Assembly: GCA_946187975.1 (NCBI GenBank)
Contig: CAMHTE010000010.1
Coordinates: 1-36,384, forward strand
From: an uncultured Bacteroidales bacterium
Lineage (GTDB): Bacteria > Bacteroidota > Bacteroidia > Bacteroidales > UBA932
Direction: 5' to 3'
Length of the DNA: 36,384 nt
Every line of letters begins with the position of its first letter. The stretch's first letter is position 1. Under the pieces are notes generated by a model. The model had not been told where the DNA came from and made no database searches. It saw only the letters and a program-made list of their open reading frames with translations. The translations under genes were made by a program, and so were the position numbers. Shown here in pieces: positions 16,896 through 24,753 of the stretch.

Positions 16896-17977
16896 TATTT
16901 CTGAGCCTTGCTGTATAGGACCGCCGTAATGGCGGTAAAGATTATGTTAGGTGTCCAGATTGCCAGGGCCGCCGGCATGGTTCCGGTATAAACGAACATC
17001 TCCGAGAAACGCTGGAATAGTATGTACGAGAAGGCCAGGCCTATTCCTACACCTATGTTCCATCCTATTCCGCCCCTTTTCTTACGTGATGATAGCGCGA
17101 CCCCCATTATGGTAAGAATTATTGCAGAGAACGGCATTGCGAAGCGGTTGTGCTTCTCAATCTGGGCGTACATCACATTGGCGTCACCGCGCATCTTCTG
17201 GGTTTCAATCAGACGGTTGAGATCTTTGATGGAAAGGGTAGAAACCGTCTTCTCGTTGCGATAGAAGTCCGAAACCTTGAGGGCTATGACCGTATCCTTG
17301 CGGGATCCGCTGACAATATGGTCCTCGAGTCCGGAGGTGTAGTCCCGGATGAACCAGTTGCGCAGGCGCCATCCGTCCATAGTGCTGTCCCAGGCGGCGG
17401 ATTCGGCTGTAAGCTTGCTTACAAGGCGGTTTTCCTTCACCGACTCAAGGGTAAACTTGTAGGCCGTATTGTTCCATCCGCTGAACGATTCCACGTAAAC
17501 GAACTGGCCGGGAGCGATCTGGTAGTGGATGTTGCGCCTGTTGTAACTGCGGTGCTTTACGTACTTCTGCTCGAAGTCCACCCGTTTTATGTTGGAATGC
17601 GGTATTACGTAGAGGTTAAGACCAAGCGACAGCAGGCCTATCAGGGTTGCCGAAGCAATGTACGGCACCATTATACGGCGGTAGCTGATGCCCCCCGAGA
17701 GCATTGCGATGAACTCCGAATTGCCCGCCATCATCGACGTAAAGAAGATTACCGTAATGAAAACGAACAGCGGGCTGAACATGTTAACGAAATACGGTAT
17801 GAAGTTGACGTAATAGTCGAAGATGATGGCCTTGATGGGAGCCTCCGTCGATACGAAGTTATCGATCTTCTCGGATATGTCGAAGATAATGACGATGCCG
17901 ATTATGAGCAGCAGCGCGGCGAAGAAGGTCAGGATGAACTTCTTGGATATGTAAAGGTCCAGTTTCTTGACTATCAT
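16895..17977 (-). CDS. LptF/LptG-family lipopolysaccharide export permease (YjgP/YjgQ)
   Basis: The 360-residue protein has three N-terminal membrane segments (first at about 12-35, opening [19 protein letters not shown]), a large periplasmic beta-jellyroll region (about 120-270), and C-terminal segments with the conserved [19 protein letters not shown] stretch. LptF and LptG pair with the LptB ATPase to extract LPS from the inner membrane and feed the LptC-A-D bridge. From the sequence alone LptF and LptG are hard to tell apart, so no symbol is given. The ATG at 17977 overlaps the tgt stop (ATGA); a longer frame upstream inside tgt is not used. Confidence 0.92.
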   Translation of the reverse strand: MIVKKLDLYISKKFILTFFAALLLIIGIVIIFDISEKIDNFVSTEAPIKAIIFDYYVNFIPYFVNMFSPLFVFITVIFFTSMMAGNSEFIAMLSGGISYRRIMVPYIASATLIGLLSLGLNLYVIPHSNIKRVDFEQKYVKHRSYNRRNIHYQIAPGQFVYVESFSGWNNTAYKFTLESVKENRLVSKLTAESAAWDSTMDGWRLRNWFIRDYTSGLEDHIVSGSRKDTVIALKVSDFYRNEKTVSTLSIKDLNRLIETQKMRGDANVMYAQIEKHNRFAMPFSAIILTIMGVALSSRKKRGGIGWNIGVGIGLAFSYILFQRFSEMFVYTGTMPAALAIWTPNIIFTAITAVLYSKAQK

Positions 17978-19104
17978 AGCCTGCGTGTTACTTTTTGTAC
18001 CGTCTCCTCCTTCCATGCGGCGAAGTCGCCGGCAGCGATGTGCTCGCGGGAACGGCGGACAAGTTCCAGGTAGAAGGCCAGGTTGTGCTCGCTGGCAATC
18101 ATGCCCGCAAACATCTCCCCGGCCACGAAGAGATGCCTGAGATAGGCACGGCTGTATGCGTGGTCAACAAAAGAAGTGCCATCCGGGTCGATGGGCCCGA
18201 AATCGTCCTTCCATTTTTCGTTGCGCATGTTGAGTATGCCGTCCCAGGTGAAAATCATGCCGTTGCGGCCGTTGCGGGTAGGCATTACACAGTCGAACAT
18301 GTCCACTCCCCTCGCTATTCCTTCTAGTATATTTGCCGGAGTTCCCACCCCCATGAGGTAGCGTGGTCTGTCATCTGGCAGGAGCGGACACACCAGCTCC
18401 AGCATCTCGTACATCTTCTCAGTCGGCTCCCCTACAGCCAGTCCGCCTATGGCATAGCCGTCGGCGTTGAACTGAAGCGCATGGTCCACTGCCTCCTTGC
18501 GGAGATCGGGATACACGCAGCCCTGCACTATGGGGAAAAAACTCTGCGGATAACCGTACAGGGGCTCCGTCTCATGAAAATGGGCTGCAAAACGCTCCAG
18601 CCACGACTTGGTGAGGTTCAGCGACTTGCGCGCATAAGCATGGTCGGCGTCACCGGGACAGCACTCGTCAAGGGCCATAATAATATCGGCCCCTATGATA
18701 CGCTGGGTCTCAACGTTGTTCTCAGGAGTGAAAACGTGTCTGGAGCCGTCTATGTGCGATGCGAAGGTACAGCCTTCCGGGGTAAGCTTGCGTATGGGCG
18801 CGAGCGAAAAAACCTGGAATCCGCCGCTGTCGGTAAGAATGGGCCTGTCCCAGTTCTCGAACTTGTGAAGGCCTCCGGCGGCACGAAGTATATCCAGTCC
18901 CGGACGAAGGTAAAGATGATAGGTGTTCCCCAGTATGATTTCGGCGCCTACGTCGTCCTTGAGGTCCCTGTGATAGACTCCTTTTACGGACCCCACCGTG
19001 CCTACAGGCATGAATACCGGCGTATGGATGTCCCCGTGGGCGGTGCTGAGTATGCCGCAGCGGGCGGACGACCGGGAGTCGGTGTGGGTCTTCGTAAAAA
19101 TCAT
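17974..19104 (-). CDS. tgt: tRNA-guanine transglycosylase Tgt, lacking the zinc-site cysteines
   Basis: Exchanges G34 of GUN-anticodon tRNAs (Asp, Asn, His, Tyr) for preQ1 during queuosine synthesis. The 376-residue protein matches bacterial Tgt: TPVFMPVGTVGSVKGV, TDSGGFQVFS with Asp92, QGCVYPDLR, GGLAVGE, and VDMFDCVMPTRNGRNG with nucleophile Asp271. The C-x-C-x2-C zinc motif expected before YSRAYLRHL is replaced: the three Cys positions are Gly309, Ser311 and Asp314, while the fourth ligand His340 is kept. The start ATG lies four bases after a TATCTTTG -7 box. Head of the tgt-lptF/G-dut-murF operon. Confidence 0.95.
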   Translation of the reverse strand: MIFTKTHTDSRSSARCGILSTAHGDIHTPVFMPVGTVGSVKGVYHRDLKDDVGAEIILGNTYHLYLRPGLDILRAAGGLHKFENWDRPILTDSGGFQVFSLAPIRKLTPEGCTFASHIDGSRHVFTPENNVETQRIIGADIIMALDECCPGDADHAYARKSLNLTKSWLERFAAHFHETEPLYGYPQSFFPIVQGCVYPDLRKEAVDHALQFNADGYAIGGLAVGEPTEKMYEMLELVCPLLPDDRPRYLMGVGTPANILEGIARGVDMFDCVMPTRNGRNGMIFTWDGILNMRNEKWKDDFGPIDPDGTSFVDHAYSRAYLRHLFVAGEMFAGMIASEHNLAFYLELVRRSREHIAAGDFAAWKEETVQKVTRRL

Positions 19105-19108
19105 ACTT

Positions 19109-19116
19109 CAAAGATA
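19109..19116 (-). promoter_or_regulatory. -7 promoter box (TATCTTTG) of the tgt operon
   Basis: An exact TAnnTTTG match whose last base is separated from the tgt ATG by only AAGT. The first transcribed base should be at or within the start codon region, implying a leaderless operon mRNA. Confidence 0.55.
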
Positions 19117-19138
19117 TGAAAAATAGAAGAAAAAACAG

Positions 19139-19158
19139 TAGATTTGTTGATGCAACAA
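19139..19158 (+). promoter_or_regulatory. -7 box (TAGATTTG) and overlapping inverted repeat ahead of the permease gene
   Basis: TAGATTTG (19139-19146) fits TAnnTTTG, 29 bases before the permease ATG. It overlaps an inverted repeat TTGTTG-ATG-CAACAA (19144-19158) that would cover the transcription start and could be a small operator. The repeat arms are only 6 bp, so this part is weak. Confidence 0.4.
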
Positions 19159-19175
19159 CTAAAACCGCATATCTG

Positions 19176-20453
19176 ATGAAAAACAGACAACTCACCGTCA
19201 GGCTCATCCTGATGAACTTCCTGCAGTACGCAGCATGGGGCGCATACCTCACTTCGCTCGGAAGATATCTCGGCAACGTGGGACTCGGTCCCCAGATCAA
19301 ATGGTTCTTCGCGATGCAGGGCATAGTATCCATCTTCATGCCCACCCTCATGGGCATAGTTGCGGACCGCCACATACCCGCACAGAAGACCCTTTCCCTC
19401 TGCCACGGTCTGGCAGGACTGTTCATGCTGGGAGCCGGATTATACTGTCTGAAGGCAGGAGGAGCCATTTCGTTCACTCCCCTGTTCGTCCTGTACAGCA
19501 TCAGCGTGGCTTTCTACATGCCGACTATAGCGATATCCAACTCGGTGGCCTACAACGCTTTAGGCAAGGCCGGAATGGATCCGGTGAAGGACTTCCCTCC
19601 CATCCGCGTGTTCGGCACGGTAGGCTTTATCTGCAGCATGCTTCTTACCAACTTCCTGCATGTAGGCGGATTAGCCCTCCAGGATTCCTACACTCAGCTG
19701 ATATCATCCGGCATCATCTCGCTCATCCTCTGCGGCTACGCCCTGACAATGCCCGCCTGCGAAATCCACCGCGGCGCCGGACAGTCCCTTGCCGAGGCCT
19801 TTGGCCTTAAGGCTTTCAGCCTCTTCAAGGACGGTCAGTTCGCCATATTCTTCATCTTCTCGATGCTTCTCGGCGCTTCGCTCCAGATAACCAACGGCTA
19901 TGCCAACACCTTCCTTGGATCCTTCGCCGCAGACCCTACCCTGGCAGGCACCTTCGCGGTCAAGAACTCCAACGCCCTGATTGCCATCAGCCAGGCTTCC
20001 GAAACGCTCTGCATACTGCTGATTCCTTTCTTCATGAAGAAGTTCGGTATCAAGAAAGTTATGCTTATCGCAATGTTCGCATGGGTGTTCCGCTTCGGAT
20101 TCTTCGGACTGGGCAACCCCTCAATGCCGGGTGTCCTGCTCTTCGTCCTCAGCTGCATTGTTTACGGCGTTGCATTCGACTTCTTCAACATTTCGGGTTC
20201 GCTCTACGTGAACGAGAATACCGGTGAAGACATACGTTCCAGCGCCCAGGGCGTATTCATGCTCATGACCAACGGTCTTGGGGCCACCATCGGTACCCTT
20301 GCGGCCGGTAAGGTTGTCGAAGCCTGCGATGTATTCAACACCCCCGCCAACTGGGCGTCCGCCTGGTACATATTCGCGGGCTACGCCTTCGTGGTGGGAG
20401 TGCTGTTTGCAATTCTGTTCAAGGATCCCAAGCGCTCACAGCCAGCCGCCTGA
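19176..20453 (+). CDS. MFS permease, nucleoside:H+ symporter (NHS) type
   Basis: The 425-residue protein has about twelve membrane segments. The N-terminus MNFLQYAAWGAYLTSLGRYL and FFAMQGIVSIFMPTLMGIVADR match the NupG/XapB-like nucleoside:proton symporter group, and the second half contains ISQASETLCILLIPFFMKKF, also typical of that group. It probably imports nucleosides across the inner membrane; which ones cannot be read from the sequence. The frame is open 20 codons upstream, but these are polar and lie over the -7 box, so I chose the ATG at 19176. The 3' end overlaps the convergent DUF4906-like gene by 18 bases. Confidence 0.85.
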   Translation: MKNRQLTVRLILMNFLQYAAWGAYLTSLGRYLGNVGLGPQIKWFFAMQGIVSIFMPTLMGIVADRHIPAQKTLSLCHGLAGLFMLGAGLYCLKAGGAISFTPLFVLYSISVAFYMPTIAISNSVAYNALGKAGMDPVKDFPPIRVFGTVGFICSMLLTNFLHVGGLALQDSYTQLISSGIISLILCGYALTMPACEIHRGAGQSLAEAFGLKAFSLFKDGQFAIFFIFSMLLGASLQITNGYANTFLGSFAADPTLAGTFAVKNSNALIAISQASETLCILLIPFFMKKFGIKKVMLIAMFAWVFRFGFFGLGNPSMPGVLLFVLSCIVYGVAFDFFNISGSLYVNENTGEDIRSSAQGVFMLMTNGLGATIGTLAAGKVVEACDVFNTPANWASAWYIFAGYAFVVGVLFAILFKDPKRSQPAA

Positions 20454-22889
20454 CGAAACGTTTTCGTTCCTGTAAAGCGACAGGAGCAGATACTTTTCAT
20501 ACACGAGGGTGTCCCTGCGGACGCCCTCGTCGTTGTAATACAGGAGCATGGAAGGGTCGAACAGGCCTGTAATGACGTAATTCCCAGGGGAATACAGTCT
20601 GGACAGGGTGACGGTACGTGTCGGACAAACGAACACATCCGTATAACTCGGCAGACTGAAATACCGGCTCCTTATGTAACGCGCCACCAACACAGGTCCG
20701 GACACACCGGACAAGTCGTCCGAAACTTCCGTCCAGGACAACTCCTCAGGAGCGGAAAAGAGGCCTTCGCCTTCCGCAGCCTCCCATTCCCCCGACTCGT
20801 CGTAGTATTCTTCAAAGAATGCCGCCGCCATTGGATGTTCCTCTCCTACCAGACATGGATTGATATCAACGGTATATTCGTATCCGCTCAAGTGGAGGGA
20901 TGGGTAATTACGGACCGCAGCCGAAATGCGGAGTTCGCGCCGGGCTGCCAGGGCCGCGTGCACGTACACTTCCGCTTCTCCCATCTTTGTGCTGAAGACT
21001 TCCCCGCTGTGTGGGTTGGTAATCCGCGCAAGCACGTCCAGAACTCCGGCCGGATGAGCAAGGGCAGTATTCGACGACAGAGTGGCTTCCACCTCTTCCT
21101 CTTCACTGTCCCACTCCAGGGTCAGCGCCGTGTTCGGCCACGCAGGATTCTGCGGAACCGCAACCACCTCCAGGCTGCCCCCGGGGGCCGTTTCGTAGGG
21201 TGATATGCCGAAGGATGCCGATGCTCCGGTATGACGTACATACGCATAGTCGTCCATGGTGAACAGCGTTGATGATCCCGCATTCGCCAGCATCGCATTC
21301 GAAGGGGTGACCGCACCGCTGCCGGTAATCCCGCAGGGGGCCGTCGCGGTAACGGCGTCCGCTATCCTGGTACCTACAAGAGACAAACAGGCAAGAGGGT
21401 GTTCCACATATATTTTCCCGCCGTTTACGGACAGCGAAGACTGCAGCGCGCCTGCTCCGACCGTCCATACCGGCTCGAGCAGCGAGGCATACAGGAGCGG
21501 ATCGAAATCCAGACTCTCCCCCGCCCGGCCGCGGTACCGGTATACGAGCGTTTCTTCCGTACCGTTAACGTCCGGTGCACTGTCCTCCACTACAAGGGAA
21601 GGAGCCGCTACCTCCACGGGAATGCTGCAGACCGTTCCGCCGAACTTCCTGCTGATCATATGGATACAGGCGCTGCCGCAAGCCAGTCCGCTCACAGTGC
21701 ATCCTCCGCCGTCTCCTTCGATGCTCAGTACGGAGTTGGAACTCACAGGGATTCCTTCTCCCGTTGGTTCCAGCGACCATACAATATCGTCCTGAGGGGT
21801 TGCCAGCGATATCAGCCTGCACTTCTGGGCCAGGTAGAAGTTCTCACGCGCGAGACAGTAACGGTAATCGCTGGCCGTCCACGAACCCCCTATCCCGGAA
21901 TGCCCGTCGTCCGAGCTCCAGAAACTTAGGGATAGCGAATATACCGAGTTTGGCAGCAGCGAGAAGTCGTTCACGTTGTCAGCCCCGGCGTAAAACCTGT
22001 AGTATACCACCCCTTTGTACGAATAGCCCATGTCGGCATCGGCACCGTCCTGACTGTATTTCACCTCGATATAAGTGCAGGATGCCGCCTCGGCGGGATT
22101 GACGGGATATTTGGCACCAGGCGTCACGTCCAGCCTGCCGTGATTGTTGGCAAGCGAATAGAAACTGACCCTTCCTCCCGGAAAACCACCGGACGAATTG
22201 CGGTATGCCTCCAGCAGTGAGCACCCCTCCCGCGCATAATCCCCGTCGCCCACCTCGTCTGAACCCGGCACGAATGCCGGATTGAAAGGTGCGCAAACGA
22301 AGGGACTCTGACGGAGTTTTACTTCCAGGATTGAACTTGGATTGCAGTCTGCAAACTGCACATCGGCTATCCCGAATCCAACGTCGATACGCGATACCAG
22401 TCTCTCTAGCACTATGTCCACCGTCTGCCCGGCGGAAACCACCGTTGCCTCCACCGGGATGATTCCGGCCATGGGAAGACCGTGTGCAAAAACCCCGGAC
22501 GGGCTTCCGAAATCATACGTATAACCCTCCAGATCAGCCATGTTTATCGGAAGGTCATCCACTCCGCCGAAATTGGCAAGGGCATAGAAGGCATACCGCA
22601 CATTACAGGCAAGGCTGACGCTGCAATTCCCGGGATTCCCGTCCGGAGAATCGAAATGGAAATGCGCGGCCTGCTGTCCCGTATCGGTCCTGTAAGCGAA
22701 AACGTCCACATCATTGATGGTATCTTCGCCTTCTCTTGAGAACAATTCCCCCCTGGTCGAAGGGACCGAGAACCCGAATGAGACTTCCACGGTATGATTT
22801 CCTTTATCTTCCCCGTACGGATCCAACTCCTGCCGGGAACAGGCCGCGAGGAACAATATCCCCGCGGCAATGATACAAATCCTCTTCAT
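20436..22889 (-). CDS. DUF4906-like lipoprotein, pilus accessory or tip candidate
   Basis: The 817-residue lipoprotein has a lipobox Leu-Ala-Ala-Cys (Cys17). The N-terminal third resembles Bacteroidetes fimbrial-type proteins: VEVSFGFSVPSTRGE, then a domain with DVDVFAYRTDTG and CNVRYAFYALANFGG, the 'fluid anatomy' of Mfa2/FimA-like beta-sandwiches. The rest is beta-rich Ig-like sequence with no enzymatic motif. Length and position as last gene of the FimA-Mfa2 operon suggest a tip or accessory subunit; the DUF4906 assignment is from memory of domain layout and is tentative. A TTG at 22895 is in frame, but the ATG at 22889 lies two bases after the preceding stop and starts a clean signal peptide. 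Confidence 0.7.
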   Translation of the reverse strand: MKRICIIAAGILFLAACSRQELDPYGEDKGNHTVEVSFGFSVPSTRGELFSREGEDTINDVDVFAYRTDTGQQAAHFHFDSPDGNPGNCSVSLACNVRYAFYALANFGGVDDLPINMADLEGYTYDFGSPSGVFAHGLPMAGIIPVEATVVSAGQTVDIVLERLVSRIDVGFGIADVQFADCNPSSILEVKLRQSPFVCAPFNPAFVPGSDEVGDGDYAREGCSLLEAYRNSSGGFPGGRVSFYSLANNHGRLDVTPGAKYPVNPAEAASCTYIEVKYSQDGADADMGYSYKGVVYYRFYAGADNVNDFSLLPNSVYSLSLSFWSSDDGHSGIGGSWTASDYRYCLARENFYLAQKCRLISLATPQDDIVWSLEPTGEGIPVSSNSVLSIEGDGGGCTVSGLACGSACIHMISRKFGGTVCSIPVEVAAPSLVVEDSAPDVNGTEETLVYRYRGRAGESLDFDPLLYASLLEPVWTVGAGALQSSLSVNGGKIYVEHPLACLSLVGTRIADAVTATAPCGITGSGAVTPSNAMLANAGSSTLFTMDDYAYVRHTGASASFGISPYETAPGGSLEVVAVPQNPAWPNTALTLEWDSEEEEVEATLSSNTALAHPAGVLDVLARITNPHSGEVFSTKMGEAEVYVHAALAARRELRISAAVRNYPSLHLSGYEYTVDINPCLVGEEHPMAAAFFEEYYDESGEWEAAEGEGLFSAPEELSWTEVSDDLSGVSGPVLVARYIRSRYFSLPSYTDVFVCPTRTVTLSRLYSPGNYVITGLFDPSMLLYYNDEGVRRDTLVYEKYLLLSLYRNENVSSGGWL

Positions 22890-22891
22890 AA

Positions 22892-23665
22892 TCAAATCTC
22901 CACCTCAAATGGGTCGCAGGCATCCCACGTCCCCACATTTATATCTATTCCCGATGAAGTCAGGACCAGACGGATTTCGATGTCGGGCAGAAAAACGGCA
23001 GACCAGTCATACCCGTCCCGCACCAGTTTCCGTCCGGATTCTTCCCGGAAAAGCAGACGGCCATCCACGGCATCCAGAAACTCCAGGGCAAATCCGTCAT
23101 CGGCCTGACGCGGCAGACGGAAACTGGCGCTGAGACCGGGTGAAAGCTCCGGTTCGAAAACGAACGGGCCGAAAGACGGCTCGGATGAGAGCAGATCCAG
23201 CCCGTCCGTATTGCCAACCGCCCTGATGCGGTACGGGAAAGGTCCCTCGCCGGAGGATCCTGAAACGGAAAGGAACACGGTCGCGAACTGTTTCCGCAAA
23301 CGCAGCGAGTCGGTTTCGTTTTCGCCGGAAGGATGCAGCGACCGGCTAACGGAATAAATGCTGTCACATTGTTTCCCCCTGGCTATCCTGTACCTGGTAC
23401 CCCTTTCCATTACGCCGCTGACGGAACATAGCGACAGCGCTTTGCGGGGAAGACGGTAAACCCTTTGCTGCCAGCCTCCTCCGTAAAGGAAACTGTCCTG
23501 CATAACGGCACCTTCCTCCCACGCTCGAAGCACTATCTTCCTGCCAAGTACGGACGACGGGGCCGATACGGCGATGCCTACCTCCGCGGGGCAGACGCTC
23601 CTGTCCTCTTTGATGCTGCAGGCGCTTGCAATCATCGTCGCAATAAACAGGGCGGGAATCCTCAT
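22892..23665 (-). CDS. FimB/Mfa2-family fimbrial anchor lipoprotein
   Basis: The 257-residue lipoprotein has a lipobox ending Ala-Ser-Ala-Cys (Cys16), then IKEDRSVCP, the D-x-S-x-C-P motif near the mature N-terminus seen in FimB/Mfa2 anchors of Porphyromonas and Bacteroides. The remainder forms two beta-sandwich-like halves; LRLRKQFATVFLSVSG starts the second and the end NVGTWD-x-C-D fits the terminal strand. In this family the protein stays lipidated in the outer membrane, anchors the pilus and limits its length. It overlaps the FimA-like gene (ATGA) upstream and is followed after two bases by the DUF4906-like gene. Confidence 0.85.
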   Translation of the reverse strand: MRIPALFIATMIASACSIKEDRSVCPAEVGIAVSAPSSVLGRKIVLRAWEEGAVMQDSFLYGGGWQQRVYRLPRKALSLCSVSGVMERGTRYRIARGKQCDSIYSVSRSLHPSGENETDSLRLRKQFATVFLSVSGSSGEGPFPYRIRAVGNTDGLDLLSSEPSFGPFVFEPELSPGLSASFRLPRQADDGFALEFLDAVDGRLLFREESGRKLVRDGYDWSAVFLPDIEIRLVLTSSGIDINVGTWDACDPFEVEI

Positions 23666-24753
23666 AATTCAACATCAGCTGTTCCTCCATTGCTCCAGGT
23701 ACTGACGTGTACATTGATTTCCAATGCTTCCTTCTTCACGGGAATGGACGGTTCGCTTGAACCCAGGTTGGTTATAGTAACGGCAATGGAATACGAATAA
23801 TTAGGTTCTATCATGTAAGGGTCGCCAATCCTTTCGGCAATGTTGACCGGATAATAATATGTCTGCCCGCCTATCTCAATTGTGAGTACGCACAGGGTGG
23901 CACATGGAGAGAACACGTTGCTGTATGTCTCAGGGGCATCCGAATAATCGTTTTTGTAACAATAAAGGTTAGCAACGTTGGTTACGGAAGCACCATTTGC
24001 AATATCAAGCATCGTTGACTTGAAAGTTATGTCTTCCGCGTCCGCATGATTGTCGGAGCCGTCGATTATGGCCGGGGTCTGCGCCGAAGTACGGGCATAC
24101 TTGTTAAACCACGTCTGGGGCTCCTCGGAGCAGTCGAGGCTTTCGTTTGCTACTACGTTCGCAAGGAAAACATGCTTGAGCCTTACGCTTCCGTAGGCTG
24201 CCGGAAGATTATTCCTGACAGACTCCAGATGTATTCTTGCTACGAGCCTGCTCAGGTCCACTTCGACTACCGCAGTATCGTCTTCCGTTACCGTACAGAT
24301 ATCCATGCCGTACTGCACAAGCTTGTTGGAATCGTTGTATGTTCCCAAGGGAGCCAGCAGGCTGTTAAGTGCGCTGATTGTGGTTACTCCCGCGGCGGAC
24401 GGGCCGTTTGCAACTGCATAAATCCTGTATTGCCCGACCGGGACCCGTACGCTCCCAGCCTCGGCATATCCCCCCGTCTCATTGGGCGAACCCGACAGAT
24501 AACGGGCCAGCGAACCGTCGGAACGGAAAATCAGGATTTGATAATCTGCTATGTTCCTCTCCTGTCCCACGACTGTCACATAGGGACTGGCTTTGGTCTG
24601 TCTTACAACGTCCGGCGCTATATTTATCTGCAGGGATCCAAACGGGCCGTCTTCTCCGGGAACCACGGCAACCGCATCGTTTGTGTTTTTGTTACATGAG
24701 GCCGCTGCTACGATGGCTAAAGCGGCTATAATAAGATGTTTAACGTTTTTCAT
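23662..24753 (-). CDS. FimA/Mfa1-like major pilin (type V pilus)
   Basis: The 363-residue lipoprotein precursor has a lipobox Ala-Ala-Ser-Cys (Cys20). FGSLQINIAP begins the first beta-sandwich; a variable region follows, then VDLSRLVARIHLESV, the hallmark start of the second domain in FimA-type pilins. The C-terminal segment ends SYSIAVTITNLGS...LEINVHVSTWSNG, the typical terminal strand. In type V pili the lipidated precursor is cleaved after an Arg or Lys and polymerises by strand exchange. Candidate sites such as Arg-Gln-Thr-Lys near residue 51 are visible, but cleavage is not proven. ATGA overlaps join it to both neighbours. Confidence 0.88.
   Translation of the reverse strand: MKNVKHLIIAALAIVAAASCNKNTNDAVAVVPGEDGPFGSLQINIAPDVVRQTKASPYVTVVGQERNIADYQILIFRSDGSLARYLSGSPNETGGYAEAGSVRVPVGQYRIYAVANGPSAAGVTTISALNSLLAPLGTYNDSNKLVQYGMDICTVTEDDTAVVEVDLSRLVARIHLESVRNNLPAAYGSVRLKHVFLANVVANESLDCSEEPQTWFNKYARTSAQTPAIIDGSDNHADAEDITFKSTMLDIANGASVTNVANLYCYKNDYSDAPETYSNVFSPCATLCVLTIEIGGQTYYYPVNIAERIGDPYMIEPNYSYSIAVTITNLGSSEPSIPVKKEALEINVHVSTWSNGGTADVEL

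Noticed and set aside
18722..19501. A 259-codon frame crossing the tgt and permease start region
   Set aside because: It reads out of frame through both real genes and covers their promoters.
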